Both the position numbers and the translations under genes were made by a program. A DNA stretch of 64,000 nucleotides from Spiroplasma mirum ATCC 29335 (GTDB lineage Bacteria > Bacillota_I > Bacilli_A > Mycoplasmatales > Mycoplasmataceae), in NCBI RefSeq assembly GCF_000565195.1, contig NZ_CP006720.1:992001-1056000 (forward strand). Direction: 5' to 3'. The notes below the pieces were generated by a model. That model ran no database searches. It had not been told where the DNA came from and saw only the letters and a list, made by a program, of their open reading frames with translations. This document shows, in pieces, positions 12,091-23,360 of the stretch (positions are counted from its first letter, which is position 1; the number at the start of each line of letters is the position of its first letter).

Positions 12091-13725
12091 CTATTTTCTG
12101 GTTGCCTTTATTTTATGTTTAAAAGTCAGTTTCTTAGGGGATGGAAAAAACCGGCTTAACTTAAAATTAAACGGTTTTGTTTTAATCGTATAAACTGTTG
12201 TATTAATAGCAACCAGCAAGGCGACAATAAAAACCGTGGCGTTATTTAATAACGCTTGACTGTTGAAGATCCAAATTAAGAATCGCCCCACTAAAGGATT
12301 GAAAAAAGAAACTGTTAAAATTGATAGCATGGTAATTTGGGTTTTCGCCACAAAGTTGGGAATTCTCTCTATAAATAAAATCCAAACTAAAGCAAAACCT
12401 AAGAAGAAGAAGGAAATTGAGGTAAAAACAGTATCCGTAATTTCACGCCATCTTCCTAATTCTAACTGGACAAATAACGGTTGGGCAATTTTTTCAAGGG
12501 TCCAAAAATCCAAGTTAATCTGGTTAGTAGCTAAGACGATAACCACGGAAATAATGGTAAAAATAATTGGAATCACAAAAATAAATCCTCTTCGGCATTC
12601 ATAAATTGCAAACTCAATTTCACAAATTCTTGTGTAATTTCGATACAATAAAAAAGCAATAAAGAACATTAATAATAGTAATGCTAAAAAGATAAAGATT
12701 AATAATAAGTTTTTTAATCGGGCATTATAAACAATAAAACAAACACTTGATACGGCACTAAACTTTACAAAATCTTTTAAGAAGTTTGTTCGGAATCGTA
12801 AAATACTAATTCAAGTTGTTACATAAATAGTAAATAAAATAATATAACTAGCATCTCAGTCAAAAGTTATGTAACTCGCAAAAATAAACCCAATAATTCA
12901 GGGCATATTACGACTGCGATATTCCCGGTTACTGTAAATACTAATGAGGATAAACAACACAAAAAATAAATTAGTTAACATGTTTTCGGGGTGTCAGGCA
13001 TCATAACCAAAATAATAAATTAATAGTTTAGAAGCTAATAAAGTAACCAGGGACAATAAACCAATAATAATTTTATTACTATTTTTTTTCGAAAAGTTAT
13101 TAAGTAAGGTAATAAAAATAGAAGCAAACAATAGCGCATCAAAAATATCTAATAAATTAGTAGTAATATCAATTGGATTTAATTTTGTCATTGCAAACCA
13201 CATTGAAACATTAGTAAACCATGGTAAGGCTGATAAGGTAGAATTCGCACTTAAGGTAACCTCCGAATTTAAATTAAAAATAACCTTCCTATTATCAAAA
13301 TTAAAATTATAGAAGGTTAACACAAAACTATTACTCAAGTTTTGTCCAGAAGGAGTAATAAATAAATTTTTTAAATAGTATAAAAAGATAAACATTGTAA
13401 AAACCAACACAAATAATAAGTGGTTTCAGTCTAATAAGCGATAATTAAATCAAAAACGAACAAATAATAATAAAATAACAGCATATAATATATTAATTGC
13501 TAATAAATAATAAACTAATACAATATATTTTAAATTACCAATAAACTCCAAGGGAATTAATAAAAAAGCGATTGTCGCAAAATAAAAGAAAAAACCCATA
13601 ATCATACTTAAATAAATATTACGAGTTCTAATTTTTAACAAGTCAGCTAAAATTGTTCCTGTCGAAGAGAAAACTCAATAATAATATAAGAAAAATACAA
13701 TTGCAATTAAAATTAGCTTTGTCAT
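12091..13725 (-). CDS. Polytopic membrane protein, 544 aa, function unknown
   Basis: One frame from ATG 13725 (AAAGGTGAG upstream) to TAG 12091 with several TGA Trp codons. About 10-12 hydrophobic segments run along the whole length. An outward-looking soluble loop lies near residues 120-190 (LTFYNFNFDNRKVIFNLNSE). The last 30 residues are basic and cytosolic (FKHKIKATRK). The ligA ribosome site overlaps its stop, so it heads the ligA-gatCAB operon. The topology resembles large mollicute permease-like or glycosyltransferase-C-like proteins, but I see no signature motif. Confidence 0.8.
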
Positions 13726-13758
13726 TAATTTCTCACCTTTCACTTAGATAGATTATAA

Positions 13759-13789
13759 CAAAAAAAAGAATAATAATATTTATCATTCT
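13759..13789 (-). terminator. Terminator after crr
   Basis: On the minus strand AGAATGATAA, a short loop and TTATTATTCT are followed by TTTTTTT, 34 bp past the crr stop. TATAAT at 13753-13758 on the minus strand immediately follows and may be the -10 of the 544-aa gene operon. Confidence 0.7.
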
Positions 13790-13822
13790 TGTAAATTGGC
13801 ATTAAATTATCTTTGACAAGTC

Positions 13823-14302
13823 TTATTTAATAATCGCAATTACATCTCCTTGACTAACTTTTCCTTTTTTAACAACTTCAATTGTTTTCCCATTCATTGA
13901 ATCTGGGGTAAAAACCATTGGTGTATCTAAACTAGGAACTTTGTCTTTAATTTTATCTAAATCAACATTACATAATAAGTCTCCTTGACTAACAGTTTGA
14001 TCTTGTTTAACTTTAATATCAAACCCTTCACCATTTAAAGAAACAGTGTCCATCCCAACATGTAATAACATTTCAACTCCTGACTTATGTTTAATTCCAT
14101 AAGCATGACCAGTTGGGAAAACTGTCATTAGTTTACCTTCCATCGGAGCCACAAAATTTCCTTTCGCTGGTTTAATTCCTAAACCATCTCCTAACATTTT
14201 TTGTGAAAAAATTTCATCTGTTACTTCTTCAATTGCAATAACTTCACCATCAACTGGTGCGATAATTTGAATTTCTTTATTTTTATGTCCGAATAATCCC
14301 AT
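13823..14302 (-). CDS. crr: PTS glucose-type EIIA component, 159 aa
   Basis: This soluble phosphocarrier accepts phosphate from HPr and passes it to sugar EIIB domains. The EIIA-Glc fold is evident: APVDGEVIAIEEVTDEIFS at the N-terminus, then PTGHAYGI (His66) and the phosphorylated His81 in LLHVGMDTV. A C-terminal KVSQGDVIAII closes the domain. The length is typical for a free-standing EIIA. It has its own upstream GAGGAGG and a downstream terminator. ptsI lies 7.2 kb away on the same strand with a decayed block between. Confidence 0.95.
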   Translation of the reverse strand: MGLFGHKNKEIQIIAPVDGEVIAIEEVTDEIFSQKMLGDGLGIKPAKGNFVAPMEGKLMTVFPTGHAYGIKHKSGVEMLLHVGMDTVSLNGEGFDIKVKQDQTVSQGDLLCNVDLDKIKDKVPSLDTPMVFTPDSMNGKTIEVVKKGKVSQGDVIAIIK

Positions 14303-14469
14303 AAAAATTCCCTCCTCTAATGTACTTTTTAATATATAACTACATTAAGTATACTACCAAATAAAAGAAAAATGCTAGACTTTTCCACTAAAAATGGCAA
14401 AATTGTACATTTTATGTTATTTTTGGAAAATTAATATTTTTTGAATTAATAATTTTGTAATTATTTTTA

Positions 14470-15654
14470 AATAAAATGTAATCCCTTCGTGCTGGATTGA
14501 AACCCATAATACTGCTTTACTTTTTGATGTTAAACATCTTACCGGTACAAGATTACCCCGGGAAGAAAAACAAAAAAGTAATAATTTATTTGGCCTAATC
14601 TTTGGCACAATTATTACTACTATTTCAGGAATAATCTTAGCTTCCATCGATGGCGCGGCTTTCGGTGCCCTCTGAACTAGTTTAGCATTATCAGCAACAA
14701 TTACAGAAGTGTTAACTGTAATTGGAGAAGTTGGAACTGATTTTTTAATCAATGAATTATATGATGTGATTAATAATAATGTTAGTGCTAGTAATGCATT
14801 GCTAAATTTATTATTACCCTTAGATGAAAGTAAATTTGCAAAAGCAATCGAAAAAATGGTCTCTTAAAAGGTCTTTCTAAAACAAGCATTAAGAGAAAAG
14901 ACAGTTATGATCAAAAATTATTACCAAAGGAAAACTTAGTTATGATTTAACAAAAATGATTAAGGATTATTTAAACCAGGATTCTAAACAAAATAATCCG
15001 ATGTTTTATCATTTTACTAAACCTATTAATTTACAAAAAAATATTAACCAAAAATTAGGTTACCAAGCAAAGCAACTTAATCAATTAGATTACTTTAATT
15101 ATCAACAAATTAATTTAATTAAAAAAAGTTGCTAACCTAATTACTAATCAACAATGAAAACAAGCAACTAATAATTTTAAAATTAGTCCGCATGATATTA
15201 ATTATGTTAATAATATTTTAAATTCTCTTAACAGAACTTGGTCACAAATTATCACACTAGATTTTGAATCCTGATTAGCAATAACCAACGAGTTAATTCA
15301 AAAGAATGTTAATCCGCAAGATATTGCAAAAATTAGTTTACTAAGAACTTATCTAACTCAGTAAAAATTAATATCAGGTTTAACTAATAAATTTAATTTT
15401 TCAAAAATGCTATTAAATAATTCATCAGGAATTAAAAACCTGTTTAAAGAATTGAACAATGAAACTGAAAAATTAAGTTTAATAATTGATGAATTAGCAT
15501 GAGAATTAAAAACTAATCAAATTAACTTATTAAATTTAATTAATAGTTTTTTAAATAAAAATAGTGATAATTTATCTTTAGCAAGTCAACAAGTCCATTC
15601 ATTAGTTAAGCCCGTTAAATTTAAAAATATTCTTAATTTACAAAAAAACTACTA
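14470..15654 (+). pseudogene. Decayed long helical protein with a membrane hairpin (possible phage structural gene)
   Basis: No start codon is left. The first readable part (14470-14867) has EEKQKSNNLFGLIFGTIITT and a second hydrophobic stretch, forming a Gly/Ala-rich membrane hairpin, and ends at TAA. Later parts switch frame near 14890, 15125 and 15360. They read as Asn/Gln/Leu/Lys-rich helices such as KMIKDYLNQDSKQNNPMF and FKELNNETEKLSLIIDEL. The strand is opposite to crr and ptsI. A long helical protein with internal membrane segments would suit a tape-measure protein or a pore-forming protein, but this is inference only. Confidence 0.4.
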
Positions 15655-15769
15655 AATATAACTTATCTTCATTAAAATATTTTAATAATTATTAACTAAT
15701 TCTTTGAAAATTAAATAAATATTATACTTGTCAAGAATATTACACTTTGCAAAGAAAAGATAAAAGACA

Positions 15770-18595
15770 ATGGTAAAATTTCTTTCGCACAACCAAATAC
15801 AAAATCTTTTAAAAAATAAACTAACTATATCCAAAACTATTTTTCAAAATTATGATATTAACAATTTTGATTATCTGCAAATGTTAACTAACTATGTTAG
15901 TGATCAACAAGCTAATAAATTTAATCCTTTGGATTTAAATTTAACAATTAATTCCCAAAATAAATTAGTTACTAAAATTAAAAATTATTTAACAACAAAT
16001 AACTTTTATCAACAAAACTAGTTAAATGAAAAAAGAATGTCACAATGTGGCCAAGCTGCCTACTTAGTGTACCAGTATAATGACAATTTACAATTTAAAA
16101 CTGTCAAAGTTATTAGTAGTGATCAAAATATCATTAACCACATTAGACTATGAACAAAATAACTGACCAAAGTTTCTCTGAAACTGAAACTTTAAAAATT
16201 AGTTATTTACCAATTATTATTTTTAAAAACACTTCATCTGTAACTAAAGATTGCGGATACCAAATTGAAAAAATTAAAACATTAGATTTAATTTATGAAC
16301 AAATTATTTTAGGAACAATTTTAAGTAGTACCAAGTTCTTCTTAAATACTAATGATATTATTGGAAATAACCAAGAACAAGTTAATAATATGATTCATAA
16401 ATTTATTAAAAATAATATCTTGGTAATGGAAAATGACCCTGATCATAATCCTGACTCAATCAGTGCTATTATGGGAACTTTTAACCCCGAACCGTTGACT
16501 AATTTATATTTAAAAACGTGGAACCATTTATTAACTAACTCTAATTTAGAATTATCCGAAGAAAAAACAATTAAAGATAATACCATCACTATTGCTAATA
16601 ATGGTTTAGTAAATTTAACTAACCAAACCAAATTAACATTACGTGAGCAATCCTTAGCAGCCTTCATTAGTTTATTATTAACTTTTGATAAAGATATCCT
16701 AAAAGCAAAAACATTTGCTCTTAAAGATAACGCCGATAGTCTAAAAATCTTGGTGCAATTAAAAATTAATCCGTTTGGTTCATCACCATTATCTTAAGAA
16801 CTTTATCAATGAAAAATATTAACGATAAAATAAAAAGAACCACTCGGAAAAGATTTTTATATTGACCAAATCCCATTAGACTTTGCTAACCTTGCAGAAA
16901 GTAAAAGTGATGCTGACTTATCATTAATTTATGGTTCGGACCGTAAACATAAATTATATATTTATTCTTTGAAACGACTATTTAATGATAGTGAAAAACT
17001 AACCTTAGAATTTGGTCCTAATATTGTTCAAATTAGATTTATTAACCCAGATGATGTTATTGTTACTGATGCTTATGAAATTAATGACTTTCAAATTGAT
17101 TTAAAAGTAATCCCAATTAACAACCCCCAAAAACAAGCAACTAAATATAGTGAAATTGATACTAAAGTAATGGTGCTACAATTACCAAACTAGCTAATTT
17201 AACCTTGTTAAAAGATTCCAAAACAATTGATGGAAATGCAGTTTAAAATCCAAAAACCATTACCTAGTGATACTGAAATCACCGGGATTAAAATTAAAGA
17301 TCCCAAAGCAATTAAATGGGGAAATATTAAATGTTGAGGAAAGATTGAAAATGAATATTGCTATCCACAATTATTCATAAAAAATTCCCAAATGTTTCCG
17401 TTATTTTCTTTACCAATTGAAACAACACCAAACATTAGAATTTTTGAATATTGATTAGGAAAAAGTTTTTTACCATGAAATTTGGCTAAAGAATACATTA
17501 AGCAAAAAGACATTTTATCTTTAGTAAGTGTCAGCAATAAACCACCAGCGCCAACTAAACAAACTTTTAAAAATTCTAGATTAGCTCTAGGAAAAATAAA
17601 TCTTAAAGATACCCGTGCTGCAGAGGGAATGACTGTTCCAATACCAACTTGACCAGAAGGTAATGCTCTTAAAATTTAAGACAATAAATATGAACCAACA
17701 GCATGGTGAACTAAAACTGAAAAAAAGTTAACTGAGATTATATTCAATGATTTTCAACACCTGGTAGTTCCGAGTATGACGATGTTATTTTAGAATTTGC
17801 AGAAGGACCCATTAGTGGGAACCTCCAAGATGTTTTAAAAGATTTTTTAACTTATAAATATAATTATGATCGCAAATTTCCTAATGTATCATTTGAAGGC
17901 TACGGAAATCCTGATAATGAATCTGCTAGACTAAAACAAAAATTTGAAGGTCAAAAACCTGAAAATGTAATTGATGGATTACTTGAAGAATGAAAAATTA
18001 ATAATCCCAGTTATGTGAATACTGAGGTTGTTACCAGATTTAAACAAATCATTTATATATTGTCAAATTATACATATAGTAAATTAGCAATTAATAAAGG
18101 GTATAATGATGACATCAAAATCGTGTCTTCTTATTATTTTGAATTGATTTCAAAACCTACAGAAGTTGAAAAAGGATATTAAGAATTTAAAGAGGTTATT
18201 GTTAAACTAAAATTGTCATATTTTGATTTTTCTGATCCAAATAATATTTCGGTAATTAACAATGACTTTTCTGGAAATCAAATGTTTAAATTAGATCTCA
18301 GCTATTTTAATTGGTTACCTTTAACTAATGAATTAGAGGCAAATGATATTCCATCTTTAATACCCGGAGATATTAATTTATCATCAGCAGAATAAGGAAA
18401 ATACTTAACTTATGTACTATTATCTAATAATAAAATTGAAAAATTATTAAATTTATTTTCTACTAAAGATAATAACTTTCATAATAAACTACAATGACTT
18501 GAAATTATAGAAGTTATTAAACCAACAGATATTGAAATTAGTTTTTCTAAAAAAATGCAAAAATTAAATGAAATAGAACTTTTATTGGAATTTTA
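15770..18595 (+). pseudogene. Decayed large protein or two proteins, phage-like structural candidate
   Basis: Readable pieces in order: MVKFLSHNQIQNLLKNKL (15770-16021), CGQAAYLVYQYNDNLQFKTV (about 16050), a 215-residue frame at 16150-16797, a piece at 16860-17193 with NIVQIRFINPDDVIV, and 17235-18595. The last stretch shares one frame broken by TAA at 17678, a shift near 17750, TAA at 18179 and TAA at 18393. The 16050-16350 part (self-contained strand-rich segment, then LKISYLPIIIFKN and helices) is reminiscent of phage portal proteins. That is a weak resemblance, and I cannot name the family. More than five lesions show it is dead. Confidence 0.4.
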
Positions 18596-18597
18596 AA

Positions 18598-18829
18598 TTT
18601 AATTGCTATTATAATTGGAGGAATTTCATTATCAAAAATTAATGATTCCAAAGTAAATTAATATAACTCTTATAAAAATAGAGCAGAAGAAGTTAAATGA
18701 TGTTGTTCTACTATTTGAGCAGATGATGGAGGAAAATATATGCGTCTAATATGCGCATATAAAAACCCGTCAGAAAGCATGTGACATAAATGAGACGGTA
18801 ATTATCCTGACGGTTATTTTGAAAATTAA
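18598..18829 (+). pseudogene. Remnant of small membrane-anchored protein, copy 1
   Basis: Reads ILNLIAIIIGGISLSKINDS, a single hydrophobic anchor, then TAA. It resumes as RAEEVKWCCSTIWADDGGKY and ICAYKNPSESM to TAA 18827-18829. The layout and the pattern (anchor, SKV, NSYK, then IW..D, then C.Y or C.D with Pro and Glu) match the next remnant at 18947, so the two look like tandem paralogues. Confidence 0.4.
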
Positions 18830-18946
18830 AAGTTACTTATATATTATATTAATATTTTTATTTAATTACATATTTTTAAATTTTAATTATGAAATAATTA
18901 TTTTCCTATAATTTTACTAGAATATTTAGAAGGGAAGGAAATATTT

Positions 18947-19218
18947 ATGAATAAGAAAATATTTTGAATAGGTTTCATAGTCATCATTTTAACAATAATA
19001 GCTATTATTTTATCAATTATTTCATTAGTAAAAATAATACATCCAAAGTCCAAAGTTATGCAACTTATGAGCAAAGTGATCATACAATAGTCTTTTGAAA
19101 TAGTAAAATATGAGAACGTGATTTTTCGGGATTTTCTTTATTCTGTGCAGATAGTAAACATTATCCAGAAGATAAAAATGAAATGGCATGTATCCTGATA
19201 ATTATTTTTATTAAATAA
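18947..19218 (+). pseudogene. Remnant of small membrane-anchored protein, copy 2
   Basis: Starts MNKKIFWIGFIVIILTIIAI, one membrane anchor, with AGGGAAGGAA upstream. After HPKSKV the frame shifts by one and continues SYATYEQSDHTIVFWNSKIW and FSLFCADSKHYPEDKNEM to TAA 19216-19218. It is similar in layout to the remnant just upstream. A short anchored protein in a phage-like block could be holin- or lysis-related, but nothing proves that. Confidence 0.4.
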
Positions 19219-19258
19219 AAAATCTAATAATTATAATCATTTTTTATTAATATCCTCT

Positions 19259-19364
19259 AAAATTAAAGCGTTCACATATGAGTAAAAATTAGTATTCAAG
19301 TAAGGTATCCCCATAATTAAAATAAATACGGACATTTTTATTTTAAAATTAAGGAGATGAAAAG
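19259..19364 (+). repeat. Conserved leader element, copy A
   Basis: AAAATTAAAGCGTTCACATA is followed about 60 bp later by AAATAAATACGGACA and then TTAAGGAGATGAAAA directly before an ATG at 19365. The same order and spacing recurs at 19871-19975. It is a likely shared promoter and ribosome-binding leader of two genes in the decayed block. Confidence 0.6.
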
Positions 19365-19575
19365 ATGACTACTATTTTTAAGCGACTATTATGGAACAAG
19401 AGGATTCTGCAAGTACTAAATAACCAAAAACTTGCAGAATATTTCTTATAAAACTACCATTGTAAATTTATTGCTATGCATTGATGGACAGAAATACTTA
19501 TTATAATACAATTATATGAACTAAATAATAAGATACAATTTCTTATTGATAATTTAACCAATCTTAAGGATAACA
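19365..19575 (+). pseudogene. Remnant of a small protein (about 70 codons)
   Basis: MTTIFKRLLWNKRILQVLNN runs 28 codons from ATG 19365 to TAA. A second frame continues as MHWWTEILIIIQLYELNNKI and a short helix to TAA 19573-19575, overlapping the next ATG (ATGAATAA). A good AAGGAGAT ribosome site precedes it. Either a frameshifted gene or two tiny genes; no family recognised. Confidence 0.35.
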
Positions 19576-19758
19576 ATGAATAAAACTAAGTTAAAATTAT
19601 TAACTTTAAAACTTATTTATTATTTTTTAAATATTATCATGATTGGATTTCTAAAACTAGTTAATTCATTAGTCAACCAAATTAATAAATTACAAGCAAA
19701 AATTAAAACATCTGGTAATCTCTTAGATGATGGTATAGTAAATAATTCATTTTTTTAA
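19576..19758 (+). CDS. Small hypothetical protein, 60 aa, one hydrophobic segment
   Basis: ATG 19576 with AAGGAT upstream. Reads MNKTKLKLLTLKLIYYFLNI, a hydrophobic segment to about residue 30, then an amphipathic VNSLVNQINKLQAKIK helix and a short tail. It overlaps the stop of the preceding remnant, as phage lysis and accessory genes often do. Function unknown. It may be intact or a truncated remnant. Confidence 0.4.
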   Translation: MNKTKLKLLTLKLIYYFLNIIMIGFLKLVNSLVNQINKLQAKIKTSGNLLDDGIVNNSFF

Positions 19759-19870
19759 ATTATCATTAGTTTTTAATTGTTATTTAATTTCTTTTCGTAA
19801 ATAATGTAGATAACTTTACATCATTTTTTTATTTTAAATTTTTATCCTAATCATTTAAAATATTACTATT

Positions 19871-19975
19871 TTAAAATTAAAGTGATCACATATGAACAAA
19901 ACATCTTTATTATATATTAATATTTTTTAAATAAATACGGACAAATTTATTTAAAAAATAAGGAGATGAAAATAC
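19871..19975 (+). repeat. Conserved leader element, copy B
   Basis: TTAAAATTAAAGTGATCACA, then AAATAAATACGGACA, then ATAAGGAGATGAAAA before ATG 19976. It matches copy A in order and spacing (57 versus 60 bp between the two blocks). Confidence 0.6.
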
Positions 19976-21127
19976 ATGTCTATAATCAAACCTAAATTAT
20001 GAGAAGAAGTGAGTTTAAAAGAATATAATGATTCTTATCGCTTGACTGATCCAATCACGGAAGTACCATTAAAAATACAATAAATTATATTATAATGTTG
20101 AAGAATGATTTACAACTTTTGCTATCCAAGCTCAAGATGTCATCAATGCTTATTTAAACTTTATTTTTTATAAATTTCCTTATCATACTTTTAAAGATCA
20201 AAGAATTAAAGAAATCATTCGAAAAATAATTTATATTATGTTTGAGCATTGATGCTTCAACAGAATTCTAATTGAATTTATTTGTTACTGCTAACAATAC
20301 ACCTAAAAATGGTAATAATTTTGAAACTAGTTCAAATAATTTCCTAAACTTACAAGGGCTACATTCGAGCTGGATGAAAATTTATGGAGAATTAACTTCT
20401 CTTAAAAAATTATTTGAAACGTATAATGAAAACCCAAACAAAATTGATTTATCCCAAATTGATTTAGAATTTTATTATACTAAGAGTGAAACAGATGAAT
20501 TAATAAGCTTAGAAAAAAACAAACGAGAAAAAAATAGCGAAGAATTAAAAAAAATTATTTTAAATAAACAATTAAAGCTATATGATGATGTCCCAATAAA
20601 ATATAGCGTAAAAAAACAGAAACTATTTTCCATGGTCCAGTGACTAACTTAGTTATTAAAGGTCCTGTAATTACAACTCATGATCAAGAGATTGAAACAG
20701 CTATTTTTGATATTTTTAATAAAATTGGTCATATTAATGGGGAAATTGCCCAACAAGGACAAACAAAAAACAGAAAATGAAATTTTAGAAATTAAAAGCA
20801 AATACTTTTCAATTAATAATAACCCCTTATATTTAAAATTAAAATCAAATAGTAATATTTCAACTAAAAAACTTATATAGTTGTTAATAAAGAATACACC
20901 CGACTATTATTTCGAAATCGCTTATCCCAAAAAAGTTTATATATCTTTTATATATCTTATAAAAATGAAAACTACTATAATAATGAAATTTTTATAATGA
21001 AATTTTTATTGAAACTGATAGAAAAATCAAAAATACAATTTTAGTTAATAATAGAATTACTACTTATATTCTTGACATAGGAGAATGAGACATTTATGAA
21101 TTTCAAGGAAATGGAATTCCTATATAA
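19976..21127 (+). pseudogene. Decayed phage tail-fibre-like protein
   Basis: Starts MSIIKPKLWEEVSLKEYNDS, stops at TAA near 20080, then continues in other frames as FTTFAIQAQDVINAYLNFIF, a 123-residue piece (20272-20643), KGPVITTHDQEIETAIFDIF and finally ILDIGEWDIYEFQGNGIPI to TAA 21125-21127. The key sign is FYYTKSETDELI followed by a charged coiled coil near 20470-20540. This YTKxExDxLI element is common just before coiled coils in tail fibres and baseplate proteins of tailed phages. At least four frame changes. Assignment is by this motif only. Confidence 0.5.
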
Positions 21128-21170
21128 AATTAAAACTAATTAGTTAAATCTTAAAAATGCTTCTATATAT

Positions 21171-21464
21171 TTATAACAATGGACTCTCTATCACATTATG
21201 TAACAATACTAACAATGAGGCAATAAAACAAACTGTTACAATCGCAAACATAATAAAATATTTATTATTTTTAAAAGCCTCCCAGACGGATTGTTTTATG
21301 CGTTTGTTGTTCAAAAGCATTATGTTGGCGTTTTTTTTCCGGGGTTGGTATTCTAACTTTCAATATAAGATTCCGAAAACAATTGCTAGCACACCAAAAA
21401 TAACAACTAAACTAATGGCAACTGGTAAGGATAATGTCCCAATATTAGTTAAGAAGCCAATCAT
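21171..21464 (-). CDS. Small membrane protein, 97 aa, two membrane segments
   Basis: Reads MIGFLTNIGTLSLPVAISLV with a first hydrophobic segment (residues about 12-35) and a second at about 70-90. A short basic loop with WKLEYQPRKKN lies between. One TGA is Trp. AAAGG is upstream of ATG 21464. It lies 81 bp beyond the ptsI stop and past a terminator, so it would be expressed by read-through or a weak promoter. The plus-strand frame over the same bases is antisense. Family unknown. Confidence 0.6.
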
Positions 21465-21496
21465 CTTTAAACCAACCTTTCGTAATGTAAGCAAAA

Positions 21497-21533
21497 TAAA
21501 AATAACACTATTTTATTTAATAGTGTTATTTTA
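21497..21533 (-). terminator. Terminator after ptsI
   Basis: AAAATAACACTATT and its reverse complement flank a short A/T loop. The minus strand ends in TTTTT. It starts 13 bp past the ptsI stop. Confidence 0.8.
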
Positions 21534-21545
21534 AATGAAAATCAA

Positions 21546-23276
21546 TTATTTTAAAACATCTCCGGTTGCTTTTTCTACTAAATTAATAACTTCTTGACTA
21601 GTTTCACAATTTAAAACTGTTTCTACTAATTTGGCCATTTCAGTAGTATCTAATTTACTAATAATACTACGAGCACGTAAAATACTTGTTGCTGACATTG
21701 AGAAGTAATCTAGTTTCATTCCCATTAAAATTGGAATGGCTAATGGTTCGCCTGCCATTTCTCCACACATTCCTACTCATTTGCCTTCTTTATGAGCACC
21801 ATCAATAATACTTTTTAAGAGGCGAAGAATTGAGGGATTATAAGGTTGGTACAAATATGAAACAAATTGACTCATGCGATCAGCAGCCATTGTATATTGA
21901 ATTAAATCATTAGTCCCAATTGAGAAGAAATCAGCATGTTTAGCAAATTGATCTGCTAAGACAGCGGCAGCCGGAACTTCCATCATCATTCCAATTTCGA
22001 TATCATCTGCGACTTTATGCCCTTCTTTTAATAAATTAGCTTTTTCTTCTAAGGTAATTGCTTTTGCTTTTTTAAATTCATCAATAGTTGCAATCATTGG
22101 GAACATAATTCCTAATTTTCCAAAGGCACTTGCTCTTAATAACGCTCTTAACTGGGTGCGGAAAACATCTTCACGATCTAAACATAAACGGATGGCGCGA
22201 TATCCTAAGAACGGATTCATTTCTTCTGGGAATTTAAAATATGATAATTTTTTGTCTCCCCCAATATCTAATGTTCTAATAATAACCGGGCGACCTTGCA
22301 TTCCTTCCAAGGCTGCTTTATAAGCAACAAATTGTTCATCTTCAGTTGGGAAGTAATCATTATCCATGTATAAAAATTCACTTCGGAATAAACCAACTCC
22401 TTCACCGCCATTGTCTAATACTCCTTGGACATCTTTTGGTGAACCAATATTTCCTTCTATAGTAAAGCATTTAAAGCCATCTTTAGAAACTGTTGGTTTA
22501 TCTTTAAAGGTTAATAATTCTTGTTGTTTTTTAATGAAAGCAGCTTTTTTATCAGTTCATTCTTTAATTTCATTAGCTTCTGGTTTTAGAATAACTTCCC
22601 CGGTTGTTCCATCAATAATAATGTAATCACCATGGTGAGCTAAGGTTGTAATATTTTTTAGTCCTAACACGGCAGGAATTTCTAAACTACGACCCATAAT
22701 AGCGGCATGACTAGTTCGCCCACCCATATCGCAAGCAAATCCTTTAGCATATTGCGGGTTCAATTGGGCTGTTTGTGACGGAGTTAAGTCGTTAGCAACA
22801 ATAATAACTTCTTCATTAATAGTTGCTAAATCCAACACTGGCACATCTAAAATATATTTAACTAACCGATTAGTAACATCTTTAATATCACTGACTCTTT
22901 CTTTAAAATAAGGGTCATCCATTTCCGAAAACATCTCAATATATTTTTTGGCCACACTATCAATGGCATAAGCAGCATTTAATTTCTCATTATTAATTAT
23001 TCCTTTGGCTTCATCTAACATTACTGGGTCTTGTAAAATTTGACCATGAGCTTCAAAAATCGCCGCTTTTTCGGCGCCTAATTTTTCTAAGGCAATTTTT
23101 TGTAATTTTTCAATATCCCCTTTTGCTTTGCTAATCGCTTGGTCCAATAATTTAATTTCATCAGCAACATTATCAATTGTTGTCTTTTCAATATTTAATC
23201 GTGGTTCTTCTAATTTAAAAACTTTTGCAATCGCAATTCCATTACTAGAACCAATTCCTTTAATTTTATTTGACAT
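21546..23276 (-). CDS. ptsI: PTS enzyme I (PEP-protein phosphotransferase), 576 aa
   Basis: Takes phosphate from phosphoenolpyruvate and gives it to HPr for all PTS sugars. The N-terminal phosphohistidine domain carries the active His190 in [13 protein letters not shown]. The C-terminal PEP-binding barrel shows [46 protein letters not shown] and the MCGEMAG cysteine. TGA codons at 22557-22559 and 21774-21776 are Trp. AAAGGAG is upstream of ATG 23276. HPr is not adjacent, and crr is 7.2 kb downstream beyond the decayed block. Full length for the family. Confidence 0.97.
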
Positions 23277-23314
23277 CTTTATATCTCCTTTTTCTATCTG
23301 TCCAAACTATTTTA

Positions 23315-23343
23315 ATTATATACCAATTAAAATATTGTGATAA
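23315..23343 (-). promoter_or_regulatory. Promoter of ptsI
   Basis: Minus strand: TTATCA (23343-23338), a 17-nt spacer and TATAAT (23320-23315), about 39 bp before the ATG. Confidence 0.6.
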
Positions 23344-23360
23344 GATAAAACAAAAAAAAT

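Noticed and set aside
14417..14752. 111-codon minus-strand open frame
   Set aside because: Low-complexity complement of the plus-strand membrane hairpin; no start site and no protein-like pattern.
21157..21534. 125-codon plus-strand open frame
   Set aside because: Antisense to the 97-aa membrane gene, and it runs through the ptsI terminator.
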